NCBI GenBank assembly: GCA_902583075.1
Contig: CACHUN010000003.1
Coordinates: forward strand, 186,001-250,000
Source: an uncultured Pelagibacteraceae bacterium
Lineage (GTDB): Bacteria > Pseudomonadota > Alphaproteobacteria > Pelagibacterales > Pelagibacteraceae
Direction: 5' to 3'
DNA: 64,000 nt
The notes under the pieces are model-generated. The model was not told where the DNA came from. It worked only from the letters and a program-made list of their open reading frames with translations, and ran no database searches. Both the position numbers and the translations under genes were made by a program. Each line of letters opens with the position of its first letter. Positions within the stretch are counted from its first letter, which is position 1. Below are positions 1 through 8,611 of the stretch, in pieces.

Positions 1-347
1 ATGGCAAAATCATTAATATAACTTCAGTGGTTGGACATTCTGGAAATATTGGGCAAGTAAATTATGCAGCATCAAAAGCTGGAATAATAGCAATGTCAAA
101 AAGCTTAGCGTTAGAATATGGTAAAAAAGATATTAAAGTAAATTGTGTCTCACCTGGCTTCATTAAGTCGGATATGACGGATAAAATTAGTGATGAACAT
201 ACCGAATTACTAAAGTCTAGAATATCCCTCAATAAGTTCGGCAATCCAGAGGATGTAGCAAATACGATTGCTTTTTTATGTTCAAATCTATCAGATTATA
301 TTACAGGAGAAACTATACACGTTAATGGAGGCATGTATTTTAGTTGA
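1..347 (+). CDS. fabG: 3-oxoacyl-[acyl-carrier-protein] reductase FabG, C-terminal part (cut by window edge)
   Basis: This is the C-terminal part of a short-chain dehydrogenase that reduces 3-oxoacyl-ACP with NADPH in type II fatty-acid synthesis. The frame is open from base 3 and the 5' end lies outside the window, so the GTG at 27 is an internal Val and not a start. The catalytic triad is visible: the Ser of an ITSVVG motif at 24-26, Tyr at 63-65 and Lys at 75-77 in a YAASK motif. The C-terminus ends in the usual ITG...NGGMY pattern. acpP follows directly, which favours FabG over other short-chain dehydrogenases. Confidence 0.93.
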   Translation, partial: GKIINITSVVGHSGNIGQVNYAASKAGIIAMSKSLALEYGKKDIKVNCVSPGFIKSDMTDKISDEHTELLKSRISLNKFGNPEDVANTIAFLCSNLSDYITGETIHVNGGMYFS

Positions 348-371
348 CAAAATAAATAAAATATTTATTAA
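344..371 (+). promoter_or_regulatory. Candidate sigma-70 promoter for acpP
   Basis: A perfect TTGACA at 344-349 overlaps the fabG TGA stop. A TATTAA follows at 366-371 after 16 bases, and the acpP start lies about 20 bases further on. An AAGGA ribosome-binding site sits shortly before the acpP ATG. This would allow acpP to be expressed above fabG. The call rests on consensus matching only. Confidence 0.42.
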
Positions 372-392
372 CAAATTAACTTAAGGAACATA

Positions 393-632
393 ATGTCAGA
401 TGATATTTCAAGCAAAGTAAAAAAAATTGTTGCAGATCACTTAGGTATAGATGAGTCAAAAGTAAATGAAGAGTCAAGCTTTATAGATGATCTTGGTGCA
501 GATAGCTTAGATACAGTAGAATTAGTGATGGCTTTCGAGGAAGAATTTGGTTCAGAGATTTCCGATAGTGATGCTGAGAAAATTTTAACTGTTGGTGATG
601 CAGTTAAATTCATCGAAAATAAAGCAAGCTAA
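393..632 (+). CDS. acpP: Acyl carrier protein AcpP
   Basis: This 79-residue acidic protein carries growing acyl chains on a 4'-phosphopantetheine arm in fatty-acid and lipid A synthesis. The attachment site is Ser38 in the GADSLD motif. The length and the surrounding four-helix pattern are those of bacterial ACP. It follows fabG as in most proteobacteria and has an AAGGA-type ribosome-binding site. In many alphaproteobacteria fabF and mltG come next, but here gmk begins 14 bases after the stop. Confidence 0.97.
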   Translation: MSDDISSKVKKIVADHLGIDESKVNEESSFIDDLGADSLDTVELVMAFEEEFGSEISDSDAEKILTVGDAVKFIENKAS

Positions 633-646
633 TTTTTTTTACATAA

Positions 647-1282
647 ATGGCCGAAAGAAAAACTGGGGTAATTATAATATTATCTTCTCCCTCGGGTGCT
701 GGAAAAACTACTTTAGTTAAAAAAATTGCATCCAAAAAAAATTTCAAAATTTCTATTTCTTACACTACACGCAAACCAAGATTAAAAGAAAAAAATGGTA
801 GAGACTATTTTTTTGTAAGCCAAAAGGAGTTTAAAAAATTAATAAAAAATAGAAAATTTTTAGAATATGCAAAAGTATTCAATAATTATTATGGATCTTT
901 GAAGAATTCTGTAATTAATAAACTAGAAAAAGGTGAAAATGTTATTTTTGATATTGATTGGCAAGGAACAAAACAAATAAAAAAAAAAAAATTGAAATAT
1001 AAAATTATAACAATATTTATAGTCCCACCTTCAAAAAACGAATTATTTGCAAGATTGTTAAAAAGAGACCACAAAGATAAAAAAATTGCTAGTGAAAGAA
1101 TGAAACAATTTAAAAAGGATGTTATGCATTGGAGAGAATATGATTATACTGTCATTAACGATAAATTAGAAAAATGTTATAATTCTATAATTAAGTTTAT
1201 TAGTTTACAGAAAAAACAAAAAAATATTTTAAATTACAATAAAAAATTTATCAAAAATCATATTTCTAATTTAATTAATTGA
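647..1282 (+). CDS. gmk: Guanylate kinase
   Basis: This enzyme phosphorylates GMP to GDP with ATP. The P-loop SSPSGAGK is at residues 13-20, followed by the GMP-binding TTRKPR and GxDYFF elements and the DIDWQG motif. The length of 211 residues is normal. The C-terminal third is very Lys/Asn-rich, as in other proteins here. The 3' end overlaps the 3' end of rsmA on the other strand by 12 bases, so the two genes converge with no room for a separate terminator. Confidence 0.96.
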   Translation: MAERKTGVIIILSSPSGAGKTTLVKKIASKKNFKISISYTTRKPRLKEKNGRDYFFVSQKEFKKLIKNRKFLEYAKVFNNYYGSLKNSVINKLEKGENVIFDIDWQGTKQIKKKKLKYKIITIFIVPPSKNELFARLLKRDHKDKKIASERMKQFKKDVMHWREYDYTVINDKLEKCYNSIIKFISLQKKQKNILNYNKKFIKNHISNLIN

Positions 1283-2062
1283 TTCTTCATAAAGCTTACA
1301 AATTTTATAATAAGTCATAATTTCTAAGTTTTGAGGTCTTAACCTTAAATCAATAGATAAATTTTTTGAAACTTCCTCAAAATTTTTAAATAAAAATTTC
1401 ATTGGTTTTTTTATCATTTTGCGTCTCTGAGAAAAAAAAATATTTGTAACATGTTCTAAGTTTTTAGGATCTTTAAGGTGAAAATATTTTTTTTTTGGTT
1501 CAAAGGTCAGAAGAGTGCTATGTACTTTTGGGGGTGGTATAAAACTATCAGGCTCAATATCAATTATTTTATTTATTTTCATTTTCCAATTTGATAAAAT
1601 AGTCAATCTTCCATAGTTTTTTGTGTCCACTTTTGCTATAATTCTATCCGCAACTTCTTTTTGAAACATTAGGACAAATTTTTTGCAAAATTTTTGTAAA
1701 TGTTTCATTTTTATCCATTTTGCAAGTATTTGCGTAGAAATATTATATGGTAAATTTCCAAAAATAATTAAATTTTCTTTATTAAAACTATTAAATGAAA
1801 TCTTCATCATATCATCCTTGATAATTTTAATTCTATCGCCAAATTGATCCTGTAAAAAAATTGCTAATCTCTCATCTTTTTCAACTACAGTTAAGTCTTT
1901 TGGTTTCATTTCTAAAATTTTTTTTGTCAAAGACCCCTTTCCAGGGCCAACTTCTAAAACTGAAATCTTATTGTTAATATTCCCATTTTTTACTATTAAA
2001 TCTATAATATTTTTATTAATAAGAAAATTTTGTCCTAAACTCTTTTTAAAGTAAAAACTCAT
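1271..2062 (-). CDS. rsmA: 16S rRNA (adenine1518-N6/adenine1519-N6)-dimethyltransferase RsmA (KsgA)
   Basis: This SAM-dependent enzyme dimethylates two adjacent adenines in the 3' helix 45 of 16S rRNA late in 30S assembly. The N-terminal KSLGQNFL signature is present, as are the SAM-binding VLEVGPGKG (around residues 35-43) and the catalytic NLPY at 103-106. The 263-residue length is typical. It is the last gene of the lptF-lptG-lptD-surA-pdxA-rsmA run and its start overlaps the pdxA stop by 4 bases, suggesting translational coupling. Confidence 0.96.
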   Translation of the reverse strand: MSFYFKKSLGQNFLINKNIIDLIVKNGNINNKISVLEVGPGKGSLTKKILEMKPKDLTVVEKDERLAIFLQDQFGDRIKIIKDDMMKISFNSFNKENLIIFGNLPYNISTQILAKWIKMKHLQKFCKKFVLMFQKEVADRIIAKVDTKNYGRLTILSNWKMKINKIIDIEPDSFIPPPKVHSTLLTFEPKKKYFHLKDPKNLEHVTNIFFSQRRKMIKKPMKFLFKNFEEVSKNLSIDLRLRPQNLEIMTYYKICKLYEESIN

Positions 2063-3024
2063 TTAATTTTATTTAAAAAGTTTAGAGCATAGAAGATTGA
2101 TGCAGGATCAGATTTATTTTTTCCTATCATTTGAAAGTTAGGTCCATGATCTGGAGTAACTTTTATAAATGGTAAACCAACAGTCACATTTATTGCTTTA
2201 AAATCAAACAATGTCTTTATGGGTGTGAGAACTTGATCATGATACATTCCTATTACTACATCATATTTTTCAATATTTTTTTTTAAAAAGAAAGTATCTG
2301 CTGAAAATGGTCCAGACACATTATTTCTTTTTAGATTTAAAAATTTAATTGCTGGTATAATTTCTTCTTTTTCTTCACTAATTTTGTTAGTAGTTTCGCA
2401 ATGAGGATTTAATCCTAATAATGCTATTTTAGGTTTTTTTCTTAATTTATTTTTGTAAAAATCATTTATTTTATTTACGGTGTTAATAATTTTTCTCTTT
2501 TTTACATGTTGAGATACATTTTTTATTGGAACATGTGTAGTCAAAGGACATACTGCCATTTTTTCATTATAAATTAGCATAACCAAGTCCTTTGTTTTAG
2601 TTATTGAAGCAACATATTCAGTAATTCCAGGAAATTTTTTTTGCAAAAAATGAATTTTAGATATTGGCCCGTTTATTAATTTCTTTATTTTCTTTAATTT
2701 TATCAAACTAATAGCTTTATCAAAACATTCTTTTATATATTCGTTGGATGATTTAGATATTTTCGAAAAAGCTTTTTTAAATTTAAAATTTATGTTTATA
2801 ATATTAACTTTCGCTAAAAGTGCACTCTCAACGTTTCCTATTTCATTTATTTTAAAATTATATTTTAGTTGATACATTTGAGCCATTAATAATTTTTTAC
2901 TTCCAATTAAAACTATCTTGTTTCTATTTTTTTTAAATATTGGTGATTTAAAATATTTAAATAGTAATTCTGAAAAAGTACTGTTTGGCTCACCTAAAAC
3001 TACAAGAATTATATTAGAACTCAT
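2059..3024 (-). CDS. pdxA: 4-hydroxythreonine-4-phosphate dehydrogenase PdxA (core copy)
   Basis: PdxA oxidises 4-hydroxy-L-threonine 4-phosphate with NAD in the DXP-dependent pyridoxal phosphate pathway. The three metal-binding histidines of the family are in place at H164 (LTTHVP), H208 (LNPHCE) and H262 (MYHDQV). The N-terminal loop reads GEPNST instead of the family's usual GDPxGIGPE. The second PdxA in this window (61586-62581) keeps the canonical form. Position between surA and rsmA is the conserved proteobacterial one, which supports the biosynthetic role. The divergent N-terminus leaves some doubt about kinetics or substrate. Confidence 0.9.
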   Translation of the reverse strand: MSSNIILVVLGEPNSTFSELLFKYFKSPIFKKNRNKIVLIGSKKLLMAQMYQLKYNFKINEIGNVESALLAKVNIININFKFKKAFSKISKSSNEYIKECFDKAISLIKLKKIKKLINGPISKIHFLQKKFPGITEYVASITKTKDLVMLIYNEKMAVCPLTTHVPIKNVSQHVKKRKIINTVNKINDFYKNKLRKKPKIALLGLNPHCETTNKISEEKEEIIPAIKFLNLKRNNVSGPFSADTFFLKKNIEKYDVVIGMYHDQVLTPIKTLFDFKAINVTVGLPFIKVTPDHGPNFQMIGKNKSDPASIFYALNFLNKIK

Positions 3025-3943
3025 TTATTTGTGTATTTCTTTTTAATCTTTTATAGAGAATAACTGAAAAAGTGGTAAGTTGCCGATTAATTTCATTTTT
3101 GGTCAACTCTTTTACCTGATTTTCAACATCGATTTCTTGTTTAAATTCTTTTTTATCGTTTATTTTAATTAATAAATAACCTCCTTTTATTTTGATAGGT
3201 TTCGAAATATCTTTAATTTTAATATTAGAAATATTTCTTTTAATTACCTCAGATATTTGCAGTTCATTAATCCATCCTATTAGTCCACCATTTTTTGACG
3301 AATTCGACTCACTAAAAATATTTGCAGTATTTTCAAAACCAATTTCACTTATACTTAGACTTATATTTTTCAATTTATCATCTAAGTTTTCGTTGATATC
3401 TTCGGTAAAAAAAATTTCAGATAAGTTATATTTATATTTTTTACTATTTTTTTCATATTGTTTTAAAATTCTTTCTCTTAAAAATTTTTTATCAATTTTA
3501 ATATTTTTATTAAATTTATCATATACAAGCTGGTTCCACAGAGCTTCTATTTGTAATTTTTTTCTTACCGTCTCATATTTTAATTCTTTTTCATTGAGTA
3601 TTTGTAAAAATTCATTTTTTGAAATTTTCAAATTCTTTAAAAAATTTCTTTCTATACTTTCAGAGAAACTATCTAAATTTTCAAAATCGTTTAATTTTTC
3701 TAATTCATTTTTTTTTATTATTTCAGTAACTAAAGATTCTTTTGCTATTTTAAATAATTTTTTGTCTTCTAAATTTAATAATTTTGGATTTAAATATAAT
3801 AAATATTTTTTTTCATTCTCTATATCAATGTTTGTAATGATTTTGTTCTGGATTTTTACTTTTATTTTTATTGTGTTTGCTTGAGCAAGGGTAAAAGTTA
3901 AAAGTAAAATTAAAGGTAAAATAATAAGATTTATTTTTTTCAT
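3014..3943 (-). CDS. surA: SurA-like periplasmic peptidyl-prolyl isomerase / outer-membrane chaperone
   Basis: This 309-residue protein begins with a signal peptide that ends near AQA. A SurA-type N-terminal helical region follows, then one parvulin-like domain around residues 165-275 with the recognisable GGLIGW segment. It is shorter than E. coli SurA, which has two parvulin domains. SurA escorts outer-membrane beta-barrel proteins such as LptD through the periplasm. The gene sits one base after the lptD stop in transcription order and overlaps pdxA by 11 bases, the standard operon order. Sequence is divergent and Lys-rich. Confidence 0.85.
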   Translation of the reverse strand: MKKINLIILPLILLLTFTLAQANTIKIKVKIQNKIITNIDIENEKKYLLYLNPKLLNLEDKKLFKIAKESLVTEIIKKNELEKLNDFENLDSFSESIERNFLKNLKISKNEFLQILNEKELKYETVRKKLQIEALWNQLVYDKFNKNIKIDKKFLRERILKQYEKNSKKYKYNLSEIFFTEDINENLDDKLKNISLSISEIGFENTANIFSESNSSKNGGLIGWINELQISEVIKRNISNIKIKDISKPIKIKGGYLLIKINDKKEFKQEIDVENQVKELTKNEINRQLTTFSVILYKRLKRNTQINEF

Positions 3944-6337
3944 TTAATTATCAAAAACTGTATCAGCAGTACCTCTTAATTCAGCAAAAGGAATAAATTT
4001 AATTAGAAAAACTAAACTTTCGTCTGGAACTAAGCTCCCGTCTCTAAAAAACTTCTTCTGGTATTCAAAATTAGCTAACAAACAGTCTGTTTTATATTCA
4101 TAAGATAATTTATAAAATTGGGTAAAATCATCTTTCAAATCTTTAGTAGTTTTAAATTTTATAGCTTGATCATCTGATAAGATAAACTCAGTATCATTTG
4201 AAATAATTTCACTATCTCCGATGTCATGATTTTCTGAAATATAATCAAAGTTAGTAATTAATTTGTTTATACCGAATTTTGCATTTACAGAATCGTAATT
4301 TGAATAATCTAAGTCTCTATCGTATGAAAAATTATATTTTATTTCAATATTTTCACTGAATTTGTAAAATAAATTACCAACTAAATCGGACCTTGTTTGA
4401 TCTAATTTAGTTTTTGATGGAAGATCCTCATTTTTTTTGTCTCTAATAACATTTCCTAAATTAAAACCTAAGATTTTTTCGTTGTTAAAATTTTGTTTTT
4501 CATACTCTATTCCTAAGGTAATTGAATTTCCTTTTTCGACCATATCTGATCTTCCAATCCTATTTGCTGAAAAAAGATTATCATATCCTATTCGTGTATC
4601 ACTTGAAGATATATCTTTTCCATTAGTTGGACTAAACCTAAATTGAAAAATGGGTTTGAGAAAATTGTTTGTATTTCCTGAAACATTTTTAAGTGGGAAT
4701 TCTGATTTTAACAAAAATGTTCCAAAAATTTCATGATCATTTTTATCTTCGTAATTGTTTGAATTTTCTGAGTAAGTGTTATAATTTTTTAGTAATAAGC
4801 TATAATCCGTTTTTAAACCATTTGATGTGACATAATCAAATGAATTAAAGTTAAAATCATTATTTATGAGAGCTTCATACTTGTTAGTATCATAAATTTT
4901 TTGAAAACCTGATGATAAAAATTTAAAATTCCCATTGTAGCTTTCATCTAAACTAATATCTTTGATGAAATTAAAATCAGGAAAAATGTATTGATATTTA
5001 TCATTATCATCCTTTGACAGATCTTCATAAATTTTGATTGCACTCTCGAAATTTGTGTACTCATCAAAATCTTTTTCAAAATTAATAAATGAGAGTAAGG
5101 TACTGTCACTTTTTACGATTGGAGTATACTCTTTAATATCATGAATTTTTAAATAATTATCATTTGTAACATTTTGAATTTGTATCTTATATTTTGTATC
5201 ATTATCTATTCTTCCTTCTAACTCAGAAAAAAAATGAGTATTAGTATTTTCTTTTCTATTAAAACTAAAATCAGCAATCAAATCAGATTCTTCAAATGCT
5301 TCTCTGTATTCAGTTTGAAGGATAAAGTCATTATCAAAATATAACCTTGGCTTAAAAGTCAGATCTTTTGAGTCGGATATAGAATAAAAATATGGAATAT
5401 TTATTGATGACCCTAAATTATCAGAACCTTTGTAAAATGGTGTTAAAAAACCAGATTTCCTTTTTACTGTTGGATCTGGGTGATTAAAATAAGGTAAATA
5501 GAAGACTTTTCGATTGAAAATTTTAAACCATGATTTTTCATATTCAAATAACTTATTTATCTTATCATGGGTAAAAGTTTCACTTTGTAATTCCCACCCT
5601 CTACAATTTTTGTTTTCTGTGCTACATGTGCTAAATACAGTTTTGTAAATTTTTGTATTATTATCATTTGAAATTATACTACTTCCTTTTAACAATGGGT
5701 CATTATCTGCATCTCCAAAAAAAGAATTTTCGAAGTCAATTTTAATTTCTTTTCCTGCAATTTCATTTGTTTTTAAGTTTATTTTTGAATATTCAAAAAA
5801 GTATTTATTCAAATTTTGATCAGTTATTGCAGACTTAGTTGAATAAATAATTTCATTTTTGGTATCAAATATTAAACCATCTTCAAAAATAAATTTGTTA
5901 TTGATTTTATCATTAACTTCAGTTAAGTCTTTGCTGGATATTTTCTTTAAATTTCTTTCAAACATTACATCAAAAGAATTAATCTCGTATTTATCCTCCA
6001 TCTTGATAAGTGTTTCACTGTAGGACATAATTGTATTATCAATCTGATTGTAAATAAGTTTCTGTGTTTCGATTATTACATTATTTTCTTTATCTAGATA
6101 TTTCACGTTATCAAAAATCGTAAGTTCCGAATTTTTTTTGTCATAAACAAATTTCTCACCTTCTATATTTAATTTTTTAGTTGGTATTTTTGCCACACCT
6201 TGTGTAGCAAAAACCATATTTCCTCTATCTTCAATTTTAATGTTTTTTGAGTCAAAAAAAACTGTTTCTGCCATCAGATTTGAATTAACAAATATGTAAG
6301 ATAGAAAAAGAAGCTTTATAAAATAATTAATTTTCAT
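3944..6337 (-). CDS. lptD: LPS-assembly protein LptD
   Basis: LptD is the outer-membrane beta-barrel that inserts lipopolysaccharide into the outer leaflet. The 797-residue product has a signal peptide cleaved near LMAE, an LptA/OstA-like periplasmic domain at about residues 25-230, and a long C-terminal region of alternating aromatic strands. A conserved start-of-barrel block has paired cysteines (FSTCSTENKNC) followed by KVFYLPYF and SGFLTP, typical of the family. It overlaps lptG by 11 bases and precedes surA, its chaperone. Confidence 0.94.
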   Translation of the reverse strand: MKINYFIKLLFLSYIFVNSNLMAETVFFDSKNIKIEDRGNMVFATQGVAKIPTKKLNIEGEKFVYDKKNSELTIFDNVKYLDKENNVIIETQKLIYNQIDNTIMSYSETLIKMEDKYEINSFDVMFERNLKKISSKDLTEVNDKINNKFIFEDGLIFDTKNEIIYSTKSAITDQNLNKYFFEYSKINLKTNEIAGKEIKIDFENSFFGDADNDPLLKGSSIISNDNNTKIYKTVFSTCSTENKNCRGWELQSETFTHDKINKLFEYEKSWFKIFNRKVFYLPYFNHPDPTVKRKSGFLTPFYKGSDNLGSSINIPYFYSISDSKDLTFKPRLYFDNDFILQTEYREAFEESDLIADFSFNRKENTNTHFFSELEGRIDNDTKYKIQIQNVTNDNYLKIHDIKEYTPIVKSDSTLLSFINFEKDFDEYTNFESAIKIYEDLSKDDNDKYQYIFPDFNFIKDISLDESYNGNFKFLSSGFQKIYDTNKYEALINNDFNFNSFDYVTSNGLKTDYSLLLKNYNTYSENSNNYEDKNDHEIFGTFLLKSEFPLKNVSGNTNNFLKPIFQFRFSPTNGKDISSSDTRIGYDNLFSANRIGRSDMVEKGNSITLGIEYEKQNFNNEKILGFNLGNVIRDKKNEDLPSKTKLDQTRSDLVGNLFYKFSENIEIKYNFSYDRDLDYSNYDSVNAKFGINKLITNFDYISENHDIGDSEIISNDTEFILSDDQAIKFKTTKDLKDDFTQFYKLSYEYKTDCLLANFEYQKKFFRDGSLVPDESLVFLIKFIPFAELRGTADTVFDN

Positions 6338-7412
6338 TTAATTTTGTTAAACCAAAAGTACAAATAAGAAACATGATAATTTGGGGTAACCATACAGATA
6401 AGACAACGGGTAAAGTTTCATTCTTTCCAAATAAAATTGAGAAATAATTAATATAATAAAAAACAACAGAAACCAACACTCCAATAACTACTAAAAAAAA
6501 TTTAGATTTAATAAAAGTTATTTTAAACATCAATAAAGCGCCTATTATTGTGGTTAATGTAAGGTAAATTGGCAGACTATAAATTTTATTAAGATGTAAA
6601 CTTACCTCAGTCGCAGAATATCCAATGGATTTATAGTTATCTTTCAACTGAATCAGCTGAAAGATATTTAAAGAATTTAAATTAGAGTATAAGTTAGAAA
6701 TAATCTCTTCATTAAATGATGATAAGTAATTAAAGCTTTCATAAAATTCTGTCTTTTTATTATTCGAATATATTTTTACATCTTTTAGAGCCCAATCTTT
6801 TGACTTTATATCAGCCCTTTCAGCTACAATGGTATTAACTAGATTATAATTAAGATTCAACTTTGTGATCTCTAACTTTTCTAAGCTGTTAATATTATAA
6901 CTCTTAGCATTAATTATAAAAATATGTCTATTGTCTGCACTTTTCTCCTTAATCCAAAGTCCGTCTTCGTTAACTACGGCTAAATGATCACTTGTATTGG
7001 AATATTTGTATTTTGTATTAAGATATAAACTTTTTAAGTTAGCAGAGAAAGAATAGTAAAAGACTATAAGTACAACTCCTAAAACTAATGAAACAATTGT
7101 AATTATGATTGTTATTTTTAAATTATCTACACCATTGCTTATAAGTAAATCAATTTCATCTTTCTCGTATAAACTTATAAAAAAAAACATCACGCCTAAT
7201 AGAAAAACAAAGGGCAATATTTCAAAAATGATCGATGGTATGTTTAAAATTGTCAAAATAATTGGGTAATAAATGTTGCTCTCTTTATTTTCAAAGTATT
7301 TAATTTCTTCAAAAATATTTAAAAAAAAGCTTAGAAAGATAAAAACTATTATGATTGTAAGAATATTTTTTAAAAATAATTTTGTAAGATAATTTTCATA
7401 TTGTTTAATCAT
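6327..7412 (-). CDS. lptG: LPS export ABC transporter permease LptG
   Basis: LptG is one of two inner-membrane permeases (with LptF) of the LptB2FG complex that extracts LPS from the inner membrane. The 361-residue protein has three N-terminal membrane helices, a periplasmic beta-jellyroll domain (residues about 130-270, including DGLWIKE, characteristic of LptG), and three C-terminal helices. It overlaps both lptF (4 bases) and lptD (11 bases). No lptB, lptA or lptC is in the window. Confidence 0.92.
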   Translation of the reverse strand: MIKQYENYLTKLFLKNILTIIIVFIFLSFFLNIFEEIKYFENKESNIYYPIILTILNIPSIIFEILPFVFLLGVMFFFISLYEKDEIDLLISNGVDNLKITIIITIVSLVLGVVLIVFYYSFSANLKSLYLNTKYKYSNTSDHLAVVNEDGLWIKEKSADNRHIFIINAKSYNINSLEKLEITKLNLNYNLVNTIVAERADIKSKDWALKDVKIYSNNKKTEFYESFNYLSSFNEEIISNLYSNLNSLNIFQLIQLKDNYKSIGYSATEVSLHLNKIYSLPIYLTLTTIIGALLMFKITFIKSKFFLVVIGVLVSVVFYYINYFSILFGKNETLPVVLSVWLPQIIMFLICTFGLTKLNEN

Positions 7413-8557
7413 AAAAAATTCAACCTAAACTTTGTTATTAATAATAATATAAAATAATAAATAATTATTAATAATATTGGTAAACAAATCACCAAATAAA
7501 TCAAACTTGCTGAACTCAGAAGAAATTTTATACTCAATTGAGATAAAATTATAACAAAGCTTCCAATTAAAAAAATATTCAACTTATGAAATTTTGATAA
7601 ATATTTTGTTCTTGGTTCTATAATAAGACTGGCAGCGATCAAAGAAATAACTAATGTATAAATTGGCAGAATTAATCTTTTATAAAACTCTTCACTTATG
7701 GATTTAAGTTGTCTATTTTCACAAATATACTGACCATAGTTATTTAAAATTTTCTCGATATTTGCGAAACTTTTAAAAAAAAACTCTTTAAAACAATTAA
7801 ATATTAATTTAGATCTGAGTTCTTGCATTTTGGGATAAGTAACAGTCTTAGTTGAGAAGTTTGATAAATCATAATCAGTTTCAGAGAAATTAAGAGCAAA
7901 TATGTTATTCTGATTTAAATTTGTTATACCTCCATTGTAAAGTCTAAGAATATATTTATTATTTTTTTTTATAATTTTTCCAGATTCAGCAACAATTATT
8001 TTTGATTTACTTTTCTCTATTTTTTCATTTATATAAATTTTCTTAAGTGTCCCAGTTTTTTGATAATCTTCTACAAAAATTGTTAAATTTTTTACTACAT
8101 TAATAAATTTCTTTTCAGAGATAAGTTTTGGTAAAAAATCAATATTGGACTCTTTAATAAAATTCCTCGCAAGGCTTTGTGATTTAGGAACTATAAATAA
8201 ATTAAAAATTAATTGTAAAATTAGAAATAAAATTGAAAGTTTAAGAATAAAATTTACAAAATGAATTTTTTTTATTCCATTATTCCAAAAAACAATTAAT
8301 TCATTTGAGCTATTATATTTATTTATCACATAAAAGATTGAAATAAAGAATACAAATATTATCGTTTTACTAAAAATTTTTGGTAAATTAAGTGAGACAT
8401 AATAAAAATAAATACTTAAGCTATGCCCATCATCAGATACTAAATCAAGTAGATTTACAGCCTGAATAATCCATACAATAAAGGTGATGCTTAAGGAAGA
8501 TATCAAAAAAAAATTTAAGATATCCAAAGAAAATTTGCGAAATATTAATTTATTCAT
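7409..8557 (-). CDS. lptF: LPS export ABC transporter permease LptF
   Basis: LptF partners LptG in the LPS extraction transporter. It shows the same layout: N-terminal membrane helices, a central periplasmic domain (VAESGKIIKKNN...), and C-terminal helices. It is 382 residues long. It is the first gene of the minus-strand operon and is divergent from pepA across a 54-base gap that must hold both promoters. The YrbG/YjgP-type family assignment is secure. The F versus G call rests on order and on the DGLW motif being in its neighbour. Confidence 0.9.
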   Translation of the reverse strand: MNKLIFRKFSLDILNFFLISSLSITFIVWIIQAVNLLDLVSDDGHSLSIYFYYVSLNLPKIFSKTIIFVFFISIFYVINKYNSSNELIVFWNNGIKKIHFVNFILKLSILFLILQLIFNLFIVPKSQSLARNFIKESNIDFLPKLISEKKFINVVKNLTIFVEDYQKTGTLKKIYINEKIEKSKSKIIVAESGKIIKKNNKYILRLYNGGITNLNQNNIFALNFSETDYDLSNFSTKTVTYPKMQELRSKLIFNCFKEFFFKSFANIEKILNNYGQYICENRQLKSISEEFYKRLILPIYTLVISLIAASLIIEPRTKYLSKFHKLNIFLIGSFVIILSQLSIKFLLSSASLIYLVICLPILLIIIYYFILLLITKFRLNFL

Positions 8558-8611
8558 TGAAATTATTGTTTTAATAAATATACAACATTATCTAATAAAT
8601 ATTTCAAAAAA

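Noticed and set aside
3192..3884. A 230-residue open frame on the plus strand opposite surA
   Set aside because: It is Phe/Ser/Leu-rich in the way expected from the complement of a Lys/Asn-rich gene, and surA on the other strand has a signal peptide, family motifs and operon context.
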